The notes beneath the pieces are model-generated. The model was given only the letters and a program-made list of their open reading frames with translations. It did not search any database and had not been told where the DNA came from. A stretch of 64,000 bases of DNA from Leptolyngbyaceae cyanobacterium clean351 (GTDB lineage Bacteria; Cyanobacteriota; Cyanobacteriia; DAIDHW01), in the NCBI GenBank assembly GCA_027451865.1, contig DAIDHW010000008.1, positions 1 through 64,000 on the forward strand. The letters run 5' to 3'. This document shows positions 63,303 to 64,000 of this stretch, piece by piece (positions within the stretch are counted from its first letter, which is position 1; each line of letters starts with the position of its first letter). Made by a program: the position numbers and the translations under genes.

Positions 63303-64000
63303 TCAGCGAGCACAGGCTAGCTCCACCAACTCCCCCAGGCGCCGTCGGAGGGTTTCTAGCCCTAGGCGGTCTTGCCCTGAAACGAACACAGCCCGGGGGT
63401 ATTGGGCTTGAGCCGCAGCCAGAGCAGAACTGGTGACCTGGTCAACCTTATTAAAAACTACTAGGTGAGGGCCGGGATGAACCGGCATTTCCTGGAGGAT
63501 GTCCATCACTGTCTCCAGGTGTTGCCGCCAATAGCCGTGACTGAGATCCACAACCACTAGCAGGGCATCCGCTTCAGTCACCTCCTCGAGCGTGGCGCGG
63601 AAAGCATCCATCAAGGCAGCGGGTAGGTCGCGGATAAATCCGACGGTGTCCACTAGGAGAACTTCCTGGGGATTCCTCCCTAGGCCAGGGATATGGAGAC
63701 GGCGCGTAGTGGGGTCAAGGGTGGCAAACAGTTGGTCGGCGGTATAAACCTTGGCCTGGGTAAGGCTATTGAGGAGGGTAGACTTGCCGGCATTGGTGTA
63801 GCCTACTAGGGCGACGCAGGGGATCTCTCGCTGTTGGCGTAGCTGTCGTAGGCGTGAGCGGTGGGCCTGCAACTGGTCAACCTCCCTTTGCAGCCTGGAA
63901 ATACGACTTTGGATGAGCCGGCGGTCAGTTTCCAACTTGGTTTCCCCGGGACCCCGGGTGCCGATCCCCCCCCCCAGGCGAGACATAGCTTGACCGCGGC
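63303..64000 (-). CDS. hflX: GTPase HflX (5' end outside the window)
   Basis: A ribosome-associated GTPase that splits stalled ribosomes. The frame is open through the window edge, so the N-terminal glycine-rich domain is missing. Visible are the linker RLGGGIGTRGPGETKLETDRR, a coiled-coil hairpin (RISRLQREVDQLQAHRSRLRQLRQQRE) and the GTPase domain: VALVGYTNAGKSTLLN (P-loop), the switch DQLFATLDPTTR, LLVDTVGFIRDLP and VFNKVDQV. The C-terminus ends ELVELACAR. The ATG at 63986 is an internal methionine, not the start. Confidence 0.95.
   Translation of the reverse strand, partial: RGQAMSRLGGGIGTRGPGETKLETDRRLIQSRISRLQREVDQLQAHRSRLRQLRQQREIPCVALVGYTNAGKSTLLNSLTQAKVYTADQLFATLDPTTRRLHIPGLGRNPQEVLLVDTVGFIRDLPAALMDAFRATLEEVTEADALLVVVDLSHGYWRQHLETVMDILQEMPVHPGPHLVVFNKVDQVTSSALAAAQAQYPRAVFVSGQDRLGLETLRRRLGELVELACAR

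Overview
The window is chromosomal DNA of a cyanobacterium. It carries photosystem II cytochrome c550 (psbV), its paralogue psbV2 and cytochrome c6 (petJ), two subunits of the light-independent protochlorophyllide reductase (chlL, chlN) with the DUF5331 gene between them, and many small families that I know mainly from cyanobacteria (DUF3531, DUF2811, DUF2232, DUF1400-type, TIGR04168-type). The psbV-psbV2-petJ order resembles Thermosynechococcus, but the DNA is visibly GC-rich, so I do not name a genus. I saw only one HIP1 octamer (GCGATCGC, near 36726), while the tetramer CTAG is very common.

Layout. 1-10739: housekeeping on the minus strand (ffh, glyS, a penicillin-binding protein, hemF) with a small plus-strand pair (DUF4126 protein and an OmpR-type regulator). 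10953-14950: plus strand, with ftsW, a Ca2+/H+ antiporter and a solute-binding lipoprotein. 14947-17305: malQ, hemJ and a DUF2811 gene on the minus strand. 17845-19362: the psbV/psbV2/petJ electron-carrier cluster with a clear terminator. 19382-26431: a secreted orphan, a lone ureC, a two-gene signalling unit, a cytochrome b/molybdoenzyme pair and guaA.

26432-38965 is the accessory part. A 1224-residue SIR2-domain protein, probably a Dsr1-type phage-defence sirtuin, sits just upstream of chrA and is preceded by a 44-codon reading frame ending in an in-frame amber stop. Next come two large paralogous membrane proteins. Between them lie a group 2 glycosyltransferase, a methyltransferase and two scraps of what looks like a third, destroyed paralogue.

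39271-64000 returns to core genes, mostly on the minus strand: a sulfatase-like protein, a TPR protein, the grx-bolA pair, sulfate uptake (sbpA-cysT-cysW without cysA), trmD-moaC-proS, the chlL-chlN operon and rlpA. After these come a metallophosphoesterase and a membrane protein, moeA, a pentapeptide-repeat protein, a MinD-like ATPase, mtnA, ndbB with a HAD phosphatase, a dciA-like gene, a phasin-like gene and the 3' part of hflX.

The most unusual observations are: (i) the remnants of a third tandem paralogue around the glycosyltransferase island; (ii) the SIR2 gene with two perfect in-frame tandem duplications and its abutting upstream frame; (iii) a signalling protein with two phospho-acceptor helices but no kinase domain; (iv) three convergent gene pairs that share one CTAG as stop codons for both strands.
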